A DNA stretch of 30,772 nucleotides, taken from NCBI GenBank assembly GCA_905182985.1, contig CAJJDN010000264.1, positions 13,403-44,174 on the forward strand, written 5' to 3'. Shown here piece after piece: positions 1-11,314 of this stretch. The translations under genes were made by a program, and so were the position numbers. The notes beneath the pieces are model-generated. The model saw nothing but the letters and a program-made list of their open reading frames with translations, was not told where the DNA came from and did not search any database. The stretch's first letter is position 1. Every line of letters begins with the position of its first letter. This DNA is from Paramecium sonneborni (lineage: Eukaryota > Ciliophora > Oligohymenophorea > Peniculida > Parameciidae).

Positions 1-902
1 AAATGTAACTTTCTTTATTAAAGGTATAATAATATACGAATAATTATTTGGAATCAGTTGATTAAACTGGTATTTCATCTTAGTATTTATAAAGTATAAT
101 TAATTAAACAGAAAAAATTCTCCCTAAAAATACATATGTTGACATACATAATAAATAAAGAAAGCATAGTTTTAACATTTTAGTAATTTTCTTATAATTT
201 AAAATTTTTGAATATTTATTCTTTACATCATATTTTATAGATTTAATGTTAAATTAAATTTTCTTTCAATAAAATAAGGAATTTGATTGAGATTAAACTT
301 AACAGACAAATAATAATTATTATTTACATTGAATATTCTGTTTTTTCTTCTAATATTATTAGAATTAATAATTATTATCATAAAGATTGTTAAAAAGCTA
401 AAAATTTAGAATTTATTTTTATCCTAATTAATATTATAAGATTTACTGATGATTAATAAGTTTTTTAATTATAATCTTACCATATTAGAAACTCCTAAAT
501 ATATTAGATTATTTAATTTTTTATATTAGAATATTTGGAAAGAATATTTGTAATTTCTTATTATGATTTTTGGATATTTGTAATAAAATAAAAAACATAA
601 TTAATGAAAATTTATCTAATTTATATTTTCATCAGTAACTTATAAAAGAACAATTAAAAGGGAATCTAATTAAGAAAAGTTCTTATTCGTAGTGGTTGCT
701 TTGTAATTAAACGAGAAATAGTTGTAAAATCATTATTTTTAGACCTTAAATTAGTATAGTGATTTAGAGAGAGCGTTTTAATAATGGTTTTTTTTCAAAA
801 AAATATTCCTTTTATTATTAGATTTAAAAGAAAGTATTTTTCTCAATAATTTTGTCAGAATAATTCGGATATATTAATTTTCTTTTAATATTATTCATTA
901 AC
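1..902. other. AT-rich stretch with no supported gene
   Basis: Very AT-rich sequence with long A and T runs. With only TGA as stop, chance open frames are long here, and none shows a convincing protein pattern on either strand. It lies downstream of the repeat-protein locus that ends at 903, so part of it is probably 3' flank. No telomere repeat is visible at the left edge. Confidence 0.5.
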
Positions 903-3279
903 TCAAAGTTCATGATTTTATCTCTCCTCTTAAACCCAATTTCCTATTTTTTTGCCATTATCATATTCACCTGAATATAAGATTTATCGTTAACTTATTT
1001 AAATAATATCTTACTCACAAAAATTAGCAGCCAAAAAATTCCATAAACCATTCTTTTAACCTTCTTCATTATATGATCCATTGCCACTAAGAACAATATA
1101 TATATGTCTCATACATCTCTTAATAATATTTATCTGTCCATTCATTATCATTTTATATATTTTAAATGTATTCTCAATATAATCAATCATTTCATTTATA
1201 TCCCATTTACCAATTTTGACACCATTGATGTATTTTATTAAATAATCTAGTTATCACTAAATAAATCATAATCTAAAAATACTCTTTGAAAGTATCAATC
1301 AAATCTATCCATTACCCACTTTTTTAAGATTCCTTATTATATAATCCTCAACCACTATCAATTCATTATTTAAATTATAAACATTATTTGAACATTATCA
1401 CTCCACATTTCTTTAAATTTAATATCCCATTTATCAATTCTTTTTCCATTTTAATAAAAACCTTCAAAAATTACTTAATTATTAAGACTTTAAATGATAT
1501 TAATTCAAGATCATTACTATCCAAATTATAATTATTATCTATCCATCTTCCATTTTAAAAATTTTTCATGATCATAAACTTCCTTCTCCAATATAACTAA
1601 TTTATAATCTATATATATATATTTTACATCCATTCTTGATTGTTACAAAGATCCCATAAACCTTGTTTCTTCCCATTTTTATAATAGCCTTCAAAAATGA
1701 ATTAATTATCACTAAGAAAGTCATAAATGTAAAAAATACTCATCAAATTTATCACTAATTTCAGTCCATTTTCCATATTTTTGACCATATTCATTAAATA
1801 ATCCTCCACCACTAAAATAATAATTTATAATTATTTTAAACATCCGTTCAGGCTTTTCAAAACTTTCATCTTTAAAACTAATATCCCATCTACCAAACCT
1901 TTTGCCTTTTATATATTATCCATGATAAATGACTTAACTCTTACTAAGTTAAAAATAATATAAAGAACAACTCTTAAAATCTATCACTTAATACCACCCA
2001 ATTCCCAACTTTGAAGCTTTATGTATCATATATTCCTCCACCACTTTAGTTTTATATTTGTATAAATATAGAAATACATCTTTTAATCCATAAAAATAAT
2101 TTCCCATCTACCAATTTTCTCACCATACTAATTATATTCACCCTAAAAGTAAACCTTACTATCCCTAATTATTGTATTAATATATTACATTTAGAAATTA
2201 GTGCATAAATCTAGCCATAAGCCTTACTTTTAGCCTTTATTATTATAATATCTACCCGCACTACAATTTACTATTCAATATATGTACATATATTCATCCC
2301 CTTTTATCTCTCTATATTTTATATTCCATTTTCCAATTTTTATACCATTTAGATATTCACCTTTATAAAATACTTTCTCATTTCTAAAATTCATATATTT
2401 AATTACTAATTAAAATCTTAGTTCAAATCTTCCCATTTTCCATTTTTCTACCCTTATTCATTATAAAAACCTCCATCACAATAAAAGGATAATAATTCTA
2501 CAAATTCATACATAACTTCACATTCTTCATTATTTCCATTCTTAAAGTTTGACCATAAACCAATTTTTTTACCTTTTCTATACTCCCCTTTGTAAATGAT
2601 TTAATTATAGCTATTTATTTTAATATTATTAAAAAGTACTCCCAAAAATAATCGCTTAAATCTACCCAAAGGCAATATTTAATCCTTAGTCATCATATAA
2701 ACCACCTCCGCTTAAATTCTAAATTTTAATTACATTTATTTTCTTCATAGATAAATTTCCAATCTCCTGTTTTTATATCTTCAAAGTATTCTCCAACTTC
2801 ATATACTTAAGCTTTAATAAGCTAAAAACACTATATTACTCTGAAAAAGTTTTGAATAATTCTTTCCATTGCCCAAACTTTTTTCCATTTTCTGAGTACA
2901 ATCCCCCAAAATCGCTTAATGCTGAACCTTTCCAAATTGGTCTCCATCTTCCAACCTTCTTCAAATCATTACTGTAAACCCCTTCCCATTACAAATGATT
3001 GATTTATCCCAAATTAGTCATTAAATCAGGATTACTTAAACTCTCAATATATTTATCCCTATTAAGTGATATATCAAAAACAATACGTTTTTATTATTTA
3101 CCCATCATCTTAAATGTATTAAATTTCATTATTTTTTGTAAATTTGATATTTAAATTAATTTTCTCAATTACTTACTTTTTACAATTTTACCATCACAGT
3201 ATTAGTTTTTTTGACCGCAATCCACAACATCTAAATATACTCTTTTTAACGATTGATCTTCTTCTTGGTAAATACTCAT
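903..3279 (-). pseudogene. GGG-Y/GEY tandem-repeat protein, copy 1 (probably decaying)
   Basis: This is a paralogue of the intact repeat gene at 5206-7603. It opens with ATG at 3279 (MSIYQEEDQS) and has the family N-terminal region with NPDLMTNLGQI then QWEGVYSND. Repeat units follow, for example CDGGFYNEQG, KNGKWEDL and KGEYLNGIKIGKW. It closes with SGEYDNGKKIGNW and TGA at 903. Several frame changes disappear if short introns are removed, such as 2384-2406 (23 nt) and 2261-2287 (27 nt), which match the intron sites of the intact copy. Other breaks remain: in one unit the GGG motif reads G-TGA-G (TGA at 1348-1350), and the frame slips near 1200-1260. I call it a recent pseudogene. The alternative is sequencing errors in A/T runs, but neighbouring genes are clean. 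Function of the family is unknown; the units resemble MORN-type GEY repeats. Confidence 0.6.
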
Positions 3280-3904
3280 AATAAAATTTATTAATAAATA
3301 TACTAAAGTTTTTCTTTATATAATAAAATATTTTTCTTATTTGACTATTTTTACTTTCTAAACAGTTCTCATTTCAGTATTATTATTGACCTTTCCACAA
3401 CCCTTATGATCTTTGCCAACCTTCTAGCCATATCTTCTAATAAATAATATTTATTCTATTGAGATTCTCAAAAATTCGTTGTTTAGTACAAAAAGTTAAT
3501 CAATCAATTCGTTGTATTTTTAAGCTAAAACAAATAATAAAAAAGAAAATCTAAAAACTTCATAAAAGGTTTTTTGTATAGGCAAAAATAATGAAAATCT
3601 AATTTTATTTGGTTTAATCCAAAAAAGTGATTACTTTGTATTATTAAATTTATCATATAGTTGTTTATAAAATATTTTGTATTAATTATTCTTTACTTCG
3701 TTTACTTTATTGTGATCATTTTAAATCTTTTTAAGGGAGGAACTTACTTATTCAGTTGAGGAATCTTCTAATTGTTATTCTATCACTCTTTATTTGTTAA
3801 AATTCTGTTATTTTTTAAGTTTGGTAGGTGATTTTTCAATGAAACATAATTCTTTTTATAAGTGAGAAAGTGTTTAATAACCTAGTCCTCAGTCTATTAT
3901 TTAA
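3280..3904. other. Intergenic, nothing recognised
   Basis: AT-rich region upstream of the copy 1 start codon and probably holding its promoter. No RNA gene, repeat or convincing coding segment was seen. Confidence 0.4.
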
Positions 3905-4402
3905 TAAAGAAAAAAGTATTTCCTTTATTTTTGTTTTAACTTTAAAATTCTCAAAACTATACTTTTTGCAAGAATTGCCGATACTAATTTGATAATTGGT
4001 TACTCAACATATCATATCTCTTTATCTCAAACACTTTCTGACTTGTCTACTGCTTCTAATAATAATAACCATTGGCATTTCATTTTGAGTTAATTGAAGT
4101 AAAGGGCATTCTCTGAATCTAAAATCCCCTTATTATTCAAGCATTTAAATAAATTAGATTCTTAATTATTATAAGTATTTTGGATTTATTAATCTATCAT
4201 ACTTTACAATTAATTATTATTGAGAATTTTTTTTTTCTTCTTTGACAAATACATTACCTTCTTGAAGAAAATTCTAGATGTATCTGCAATTAGCAATTAA
4301 CTCACATTTACTAAGATAATTTGTTGTAATAAATTATTCATCATTATGTTTATTTTTAATTAAATATCACTTTTAATTTAAATTTATGTTATATTTTTGT
4401 GA
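3905..4402 (+). CDS. Candidate coding stretch, unrecognised
   Basis: A reading frame open in the ciliate code and closing with TGA at 4400-4402. Its middle has protein-like composition: ARIADTNLIIGYSTYHISLS, then LSDLSTASNNNNHWHF, then LKQRAFSESKIPLLFKHLNK. A hydrophobic, phenylalanine-rich tail follows. No start codon is clear, and the frame is open further upstream. I do not recognise the family. In this genome an open frame of this length can occur by chance, so composition is the only support. It may belong with the broken plus-strand segment at 4683-5175, since both point the same way and the interval between them is short and partly open. Confidence 0.3.
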
Positions 4403-4682
4403 AATTTATTAAATCATATTAAAGTTGTCTATTTAAATTCAAAAGAATTCAAAAGTTTGTTGCTAAATTTATTTTATGAAACTAGAGACTATGGGATTCA
4501 TCATTAATATCTCCATTATAAATTTTTTTGTTACCAACAAATAATCTAAGCTAGATTTAAAATAAGTTTGAATGGATAATAAAATAATAATATGAATTAT
4601 TACCTGATAATAATATGAATTTCGTTAATTGCAATTTAAAAGTTTTATTAAGATTATATTTTAAACAATACTTTAATCTTAA

Positions 4683-5175
4683 AACTATTATAAAAATGCA
4701 AATTACTTTTGTTCAAAGGAAAAAAAATTTCAAAAATTGCAATTAATTAACAGTACTGTAAACTAACTGGAAAAGAGTAAGTAGCTGCGTGAAAGGAGTT
4801 GCTTGATACTTTAGTTTAGTAACTATCAGCTTAGGCAGCATATAGACAAGTGGAGGTTTTGAATAAAGTTGAATATATCAGTTTTCAACCCTCTCTGTAT
4901 CAATTCCCCAAAGGATCTTCCCTTAGCACGTATGCAATACCTACAACCTTTTGTTTAATTTTAAAGTATAGCTAGCCAGGGCAATACCTCACAACATTCC
5001 ATGGCCTGAGAGGAGTAATCAGCTAATTCAAAACTTAGATAGACTATTTAAAAATCAGAAAGATAAAATTCAAATGTGTATCTACATAAAGGTTTACCCT
5101 TAAAGATTTGAAAGATTGCTACAGAATAAACAATACAATGAAAATCAAATTATATTATAATTTATTAATTATTTA
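4683..5175 (+). pseudogene. Broken plus-strand gene fragment, unrecognised
   Basis: Clearly protein-like sequence with higher GC than its surroundings. The frame reads STVNQLEKSKQLRERS, then NYQLRQHIDKWRF, then meets TGA at 4860-4862. It continues in the same frame as FNPLCINSPKDLPLARMQYL. A 19-nt GT..AG segment at 4953-4971 fits as an intron at the short end of the range. Removing it gives QPFLARAIPHNIPWPERSNQ, then DRLFKNQKDKIQMCIYIKVY and QRFERLLQNKQYN. The protein is soluble-looking and I cannot name it. The internal TGA, with no intron able to remove it, suggests decay. The fragment runs convergently into the 3' end of the repeat gene at 5206, so its true C-terminus seems lost or overlaps that gene. 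The end given here is approximate. Confidence 0.5.
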
Positions 5176-5205
5176 TGTTTATATATATATTATTTTTTTA
5201 ACTCT

Positions 5206-7603
5206 TCAAATATCATATTTCTTTTCACTAAGTTTCACATTCTCTTTTATATCAATTTCCACCCATGTACCAATCTTCATTCCCTTCATATTATATTCGC
5301 CATTATAAATGACTTATTTACCCAACCAAAAGTTTTTGTCCAACTCTACCCATCTTCCAATCTTATTCTACTCTCCTTCATATGATCCACCACCACTGTT
5401 ATTACATAAATAATTTACATATTGACATTTGTCATATCTCCATTTGTCTTTTAAAACCATATATCCCAACGACCTTACTTCATACCGTTGATATTATATT
5501 CACCAATATAAGTGACTTATTTAAAAAACTAAAATCCTTCATCCAACTCTATCCATTTTCCAAACTTTTTCTAACTACCTTCTTAATCATATGATCCACC
5601 ACCACTAAAACGCATATTATATTCCTTATACTTAAATATTATTTACATATTGTCATTTGTTTGCTCTTCATTTTTTTTCTGAAACCATATATCCCATCTA
5701 CCAACCTTGCTGCCATTCAAATTATATTCACCAATATAAGTGACTTATTTATCATCATAAAATTTTTCATCCAACTCTACCCATTATCCGGTTTTTTTCT
5801 CAGATCCTTCTAATTTATATAATCCTCCACCTCTAAACACATATATATGCCTAATACTAATACAGTATTTACACTTATTTGTAGAACTTTTCGTCTCTCT
5901 TATCAAACATAATTTGCCATCTACCAACCTTCTTATTCATATTGAATTCTCCAACATAAATAATTGCATTGCTAATAACTAAATACTAAATACTTCTCAC
6001 TCCTATATATCTCATTTCCATTTTCATCAAAATTAACGCAACCACTATGTAATTCATTCTTAAATATGATACCACAATGAATTGAATTTTAAATTTATTT
6101 TATTCCATACTCCTGTTTTCATTCCATTCATATTATAATCGCCAATATAGATGAATTACTTATAATAATTAAAGCTTTCATCCAACTCTGCCCATTTTCC
6201 AATCTTTTTCTAAAATCCTTCTTAATCATATTCTCCACCACCCCTAACATACTTAATATTAGTTACACATTGTCATTTTTATCATTTGCAAATATCTATT
6301 CCTTCCTCAACCATATATCCCATCTGCCTACCTTCTTACCGTTGATATTGTAATCACCAATATAAGTGACTTATTTATGTTAATTAAACCCATCATCCAA
6401 CTCTACCCATTTTCCAAATTTTTTATCACTTCCATCTTTATCATATTATCCACCACCACTAAATGTGTATTTATACTTATATCATGTTTACATTTATTTA
6501 TATTAAAAAATAACATCCCATTGACCAACTTTACAGCCGTTAAAATTATATTCACCAATATAAGTGACTTATTTATGTTAATTAAACCCATCCTCTAACT
6601 CTACCCAATTTCCAACTTTTTTATTACCTCCTTCTTAATTATATTATCCACCACCACTAAAAATATATTTTTACTTATATCATATTTACATTTGTTTATA
6701 TTAAAAAATGACATCCCATTGACCAACCTTACTGCCATTCAAATTATATTCACCAATATAAGTGATTTATTTATCATCATAAAATGTTTCATCCAACTCT
6801 ACCCATTTTCCAATCTTTTTCTCACTTCCTTCTTAATCATATTATCCACCACCACTAAAAAATTATTATATTTCTTTTAGCAATATAATGTTACATTTAT
6901 TTATTATCTCTGCAATTAAGCACTATATTCCATTTACCGATCCTCTTACCTTTGATATCATATTCACCATGATAAGCGATTTATTTCCCATTATAAAATC
7001 CTTCATCAAACTCAACCCATTTGCCTTACTTATAACCATCTTTATTGTAGAATCCTCCGCGACTAAACAAATAACAAAAAATTACATCTTCTTATAATAA
7101 CAAATATAATTCCAATTGCCAATTCTAAAGCCATTTTAATATTCTCCAGTTTCTAAAACTTGTCCTTTACTTTAAATAATTTTAACTTTTAATAATTTAC
7201 TTCCAAAAATTTAAGAATAGATCTTTCCAAAATCCTTGCTTTTATCCATCCTTATAGTATCCACCAACATTCTTTAAAATGTCTTCTTCATTCCAAGAAG
7301 CAATCCATTTTCCATTTTTCTTGTTGTTCTAATCATATTGACCTGACCATTAAAGATTGACAATTTAATCCATATTGTTAAAAAGATTTGGATAATTTAT
7401 GATACCAGGATGTTTTTCTCTTTTAAAAATTTAGCAATAAATATTTACATTCTTAAGTTTGATCCATCTTTTGAATATATTATTTAGTGGTCTTTAGTAA
7501 ATTTGATTTGAATTTTTACTTTTTCAATTCTTTTTAACTATTTATTCCAATTTTTAATCTCTTTTTCAAATATTTATTCTTTCCAATTTGGTGAAAAATT
7601 CAT
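5206..7603 (-). CDS. Intact GGG-Y/GEY tandem-repeat protein, copy 2 (12 introns)
   Basis: Complete gene: ATG at 7603 (MNFSPNWKEQ), TGA at 5206. Removing twelve GT..AG introns (370 nt in all) leaves 2028 nt, exactly 676 codons. Introns: 7420-7448, 7170-7200, 7063-7085, 6855-6894, 6657-6689, 6459-6491, 6244-6266, 6045-6075, 5972-5993, 5833-5872, 5605-5646, 5396-5418. After a charged N-terminal region of about 80 residues, ten units of about 45-50 residues follow. A typical unit has GGGQYDQEGS, KKIGKWVELD, QVTYIGEYNLNGSKVGQWD. Nine introns fall at the same phase-2 point just before the GG of successive units. The GEY..NG.K.G.W half resembles MORN-type repeats, which often bind membranes or act as scaffolds, but no function is established here. 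There is no signal peptide or membrane span. The family is, to my knowledge, expanded in Paramecium. Confidence 0.85.
5330..7330 (-). repeat. Ten coding tandem units with an intron at each unit junction
   Basis: At DNA level the units are about 150-190 bp including introns. The best-conserved are the six from about 6100 to 6860 and 5400 to 5800, recognisable on the plus strand as recurring ccaccaccact and ttcaccaatataagtgac. Junction introns vary in length (23, 40, 33, 33, 23, 31, 40, 42, 23 nt from N- to C-terminus) while exons hold length, so the repeat was copied together with its intron. The two adjacent 33-nt introns (6657-6689 and 6459-6491) are nearly identical, marking the most recent duplication. 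Confidence 0.8.
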
Positions 7604-8029
7604 TAACAAAATAATTATATTTCTATTACTTTGAAAATACTAAAATTTCTATTATTTAATAATAAGCGATGTATGTATTAAAAAATATTTATATTAGTTT
7701 AAAACTTGACAATTGAATCCTACATAATTTAATGTTAGATCATAAAAAGTAAGTATTAATAATTAAAAATAGTAAATTATCTATCTGTTAATGATTTAAA
7801 TAATTGAATTTATAGAAAACTTAAAGGAGGTTATGACCAGGTGATTAATTATTATAATTATAATGAAATTTAAGTTAAAATTGGAATGCTCAAAAACTAT
7901 ATTGCTTCTAAATATCGTTTATTGAGTATTATTCAATCTAAATTTGTAATCTTAAAGTATTTATTTTAACTTGAATTACATTCAAATTGAAAAAGATAGT
8001 TAGTAAAGGGAGAAAAGAGATAGAAGATT
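7604..8029. other. Intergenic region between divergent genes
   Basis: AT-rich spacer between the minus-strand start at 7603 and a plus-strand ORF start at 8030. A purine-rich stretch just before 8030 (about 7990-8025) is the only compositional feature. It presumably holds both promoters; no motif could be assigned. Confidence 0.4.
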
Positions 8030-8536
8030 ATGTAATCAGTATTTCAAAAGGCGAGTACATTTTTATTCAAAAGCAGGGCTTTAGCAAAATCATCAATACC
8101 ACTTAAGGGTCTAAATCTTAAATAATACCAACAAAACTAAATTAGTGATGAAAAACTTGATAATTATTCTAAGATGTAATTTTATAAAAATCACAACACT
8201 ATCAATGAAAGTATTCTTTTTGATTAAAATTTTATATTATAATTATTCAGATTTGAAATTTAATTTATGCTCTAGTCTCCCAATTAATAAATACATTCTA
8301 ATGTTTTTTTTTTTTAAGGGGAATGCTAATTGTTCTAATTTAAGAAATTTAAATCATAATTATAAGAATAATATACTATGAATTGGTGTTTATTTTGGCA
8401 TATAAGTTAGAAAATTATATAAGACTTTTATAACAACCCTAAAATGAGAATTCAAACAAACATTCCTCAGTTAATTTGTAAAATTTTTATTTTAAAAACT
8501 GATATTATTTAAAATGAGTCGTCTATTGAAACATGA
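8030..8536 (+). CDS. Candidate small protein with presequence-like N-terminus
   Basis: ORF of 168 codons in the ciliate code from ATG at 8030 to TGA at 8534-8536. The first 34 residues (MQSVFQKASTFLFKSRALAK, then SSIPLKGLNLKQYQ) are rich in Ser, Lys, Arg and hydrophobics and lack acidic residues, which is typical of a mitochondrial targeting sequence. ISDEKLDNYSKM follows. After about residue 50 the sequence becomes low-complexity and less convincing, so the true protein may end earlier or be spliced: GT..AG pairs exist near 8175-8250. The 3' end overlaps the start of the membrane-protein pseudogene at 8514, which also suggests a shorter real gene. Not assigned to a family. Confidence 0.4.
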
Positions 8537-9941
8537 CAAAAAAGATTGACTTTTTTGCTGCTCCTTTAGTTTAGCAAATTGATTAAATAGTCCATTTATA
8601 AAAGTATATTAGGAGGAATTATTCCTCTATTAATTTGTTCTGCAAGTCTATTTTACACAGTTTGGATCATATATTCATGGCATAAGAATCAATTTAGCCC
8701 TAAAATATTAAGTTCTGTAGATGTATCAAATTTTTCATTGTTGGACATTAACTATGATCTAATAAAACTTTGTTTTTATAAATATGACGAAAATATGATT
8801 GACCCCTTTGAAACTAAAGTCCTTCTGCCCTTAATCACTTATACTGAAAATTATACATTTACTGAAACTAAACTTTTGAATTTATCTAATGAAACCTCTT
8901 ATTATGGAAACAAATATATAATTCCTTAAATGAGATTAGGATTCACAAATTTCAATAATATGTTAATTACAACATCTGAAATGTACATATAAATAGTAAA
9001 ATGTACACCAGAGCTTTTGGGAGAAGGAGAATAATGTGCATCTGAAGAAATCAGCAATAAATTTTTTAGTTAATCTTAGAACATAATAATAATGTAAATA
9101 AAACGGTTCAATACAGTCAAGTATTTAAGAATTCTTTGTTTCAATAGAAAAACTGAATTGTAATACTTTAAATACATTTCTTCAAAGTAGTTTTTATGAA
9201 GTAAAAGATTCAATTCTTTTTGGATCTCCTAAGTAATTAGAGCATGTGAATGGTGCTTTGATTTAACCATAAACTAATAAAATATAATATTGTAAATAAA
9301 CATTTGGAATTGAAACTTATGCTTCTCTTTATGTTGTTATGAAAGGAAACTAAATTAAGACTCTTATAGAGTACCCTAATGCAGGTGATTTGTTAGCTAA
9401 TATTGGTTTAATTGTTTCTCTATTATTATTTATGTTTAGACACATTATCTTTTTCTTTAATACTAATTTTTTGAATGAAAAAATAATAAATGATATGATT
9501 TTCTAAGTTAAAAATTCATAAAAATTGGAAACGAGACATAATTAATGTTACTCTTTAAAATTAACAACTTGATTTAAATGAATATAAAAAATTTTATGAG
9601 GATATTAGAATATAAATAGAAAAAAAGCTAACCTATGTAAATATGCTGTATGAAATTTCAAGGATGTATATTTTGATTCGTTCAAAGAAATCTTAGAGTG
9701 AAATTAAAAAATGTCATTCTATAGGTGTAAAGCTTGGGCATTTATGATTAACTACCTTTGCAATTGATCCTTTAGTAAAGTTGAACCCTGCTATAAAGAA
9801 TTAGAAGATTACACACTTAATGATGAAGATATTGGAATTCTATCTTTATAAGAAAGAAAAAAATAATTTAAAATAAATAATGTAGTTGATGAAGAAATTG
9901 AGATGCTGGATTTTTATGACATAAATAGAATTTAATTATGA
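8514..9941 (+). pseudogene. Ciliate-type two-pass transmembrane protein, frameshifted
   Basis: The layout matches a large ciliate family annotated only as putative transmembrane proteins. A short basic start (ATG 8514, MSRLLKHDKK) leads to IDFFAAPLVQQID, YKSILGGIIP, a first membrane span (PLLICSASLFYTVWIIY) and a long central domain (ITYTENYTFTETKL, CTPELLGEGEQCAS). Then come TFGIETYASLYVVMKGN and EYPNAGDLLANIG, a second span (LIVSLLLFMFRHIIFFF), and a charged tail ending in LDFYDINRIQL and TGA at 9939-9941. The frame breaks in at least five places, including an extra A in the A-run at 8537-8542, two missing bases near 8586-8598, near 9060-9170, near 9560 and near 9720-9770. One candidate long intron (about 49 nt, near 9726-9774) could explain the last. 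The number of breaks points to a pseudogene; function is unknown. Confidence 0.65.
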
Positions 9942-9949
9942 AATATTTA

Positions 9950-11211
9950 TAATTTTCCTAAATATTTCACAATCTTCTTATTCAAGAATATTAATAGATA
10001 TAGATTGATTACATTTACTGTAAATACAGGATAGCCTTAGAGTTATTATATATCAATATTTGCAATTCAAATAAAATAAAAAAGCATTAACTAATTGCTT
10101 AGGTTTTTATGTGAGTCAATTAGCGCAGATTATTTATATTATCAACCCTAATAACAAAAGAAAATTAAAGACTGTTAAAGATTGTATTTGAATGTCCCAA
10201 TGCTTTTTTGAGAAGACTAATTTAGAATTGTAGAGGGAGAAAATATAAATTAACTTTCAATCAAATCAATTCTATTTTTAGATTTTTTTTGTTTTCTAAT
10301 CCCTATTAAATCTTTTTGTATTAGATTTATATTTAAATCAAAACAAATGGAACAGCTTGGCCCAATCTTTGCTGTAACTTTATGATATTAGGAAGAGCTA
10401 TCAAAAAATTTTGTAATTTTATAAAATTTCATGATAGAGCCTTGAAGAACAACAAAAAATGACTAAGCATCTTTATTGAAGATGTTTCCAATATTATTGA
10501 TTTTCAACCACAATTATAAGTCTGAAGCAAGACTCTATTCATAAATGCTTTTGATGCCAATTATTTTTCAATTGTTGCTTATCTATATAAAGTGCAAAAT
10601 CAAGAAATTCAACAATGCTACCAAAAATTTTCAGTTTATTCATTAAAACTGAAACTATTCTTCTAAATAGTAAATAATCAAGAATTCTAAGATATTTTGA
10701 GTAGATAGTTCAATTAAGTGTAAAAATAAAAGATCAAATAACATATTCAATTTAAATAAGGTTAAGATCTAATAATCTTGGTTATATATTAGTGGATCTA
10801 AAAAGAATAAGTGATGCTATATACTAGAATATATTTTATGTATTATTGATTGCAATCGATAAATATTATTGGATGATTAAAGCTGTTAATATACTTGTCA
10901 ATTAACGGTCTGGATTAAGGATTCTGTTATAAATGGCATGAAAGTGTTGATAATACAGAATACAGATCCAACCTTAATTACATGTCAATATGATTACATG
11001 ATGAAGTTATTAGGTAAAACTATCTCAAATATTATTTATTTTAGATCTTTCAAAATTTAAAATTGATGGAATAATCATCAACTTGAAACTGAAGATTATC
11101 TTATGAAATTGAAAGAAGCTTCTTCCTCTCTCTTCATTGAAGGATCTGTTAAATATTTTCTTAAAGTATTTATGCCTTTTAGACATCATTTATAAGGGTG
11201 AACGTAGAGGG
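9950..11211 (+). pseudogene. Remnant of a large plus-strand gene, several coding blocks
   Basis: Successive blocks on the plus strand have protein-like composition but shift frame. The best block, about 10540-10850, reads FDANYFSIVAYLYKVQNQ, QQCYQKFSVYSLKLKLF and IVNNQEFQDILSRQF. Others are WNSLAQSLLQLYDIRKSYQK (about 10350), FIEDVSNIIDFQPQ (about 10475), NNLGYILVDLKRISDAIYQN (about 10770) and YDYMMKLLGKTISNIIYFRS (about 10995). NNLGYI..D...IS.AI..N and MMKLLGKTISNII are reminiscent of the PAS-containing half of giant ciliate membrane proteins, but I could not confirm a PAS domain. In-frame TGA codons and frame changes every 100-300 bases suggest decay. Unrecognised short introns could repair some but not all of them. 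Confidence 0.45.
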
Positions 11212-11218
11212 ATATATT

Positions 11219-11314
11219 GATAACAAAATATTTGAGTATTTATGTTAATTATTGCTTGAAAAAAGAATAATAACAAAATATTTAGTATTATGTCCTTAAA
11301 ATGTGTTAATTATT
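11219..11314 (+). repeat. Imperfect direct repeat, about 50-bp period
   Basis: Two copies of a unit beginning ataacaaaatattt and ending gttaattattg lie at about 11219-11254 and 11270-11314. The second copy has a roughly 10-base insertion in its middle. This is a local duplication next to the end of the decayed gene; no function is evident. Confidence 0.55.

Noticed and set aside
5382..7097. Several plus-strand standard-code ORFs of 60-75 codons, alike in sequence (ITNISDLF-type)
   Set aside because: They are mirror images of the tandem coding units of the minus-strand repeat gene and recur because the units recur.
8514..9941. Germline internal eliminated sequences (IES) breaking the genes
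   Set aside because: The breaks are one to a few bases. No TA-bounded inserts are seen in the intact genes, so this looks like somatic DNA.
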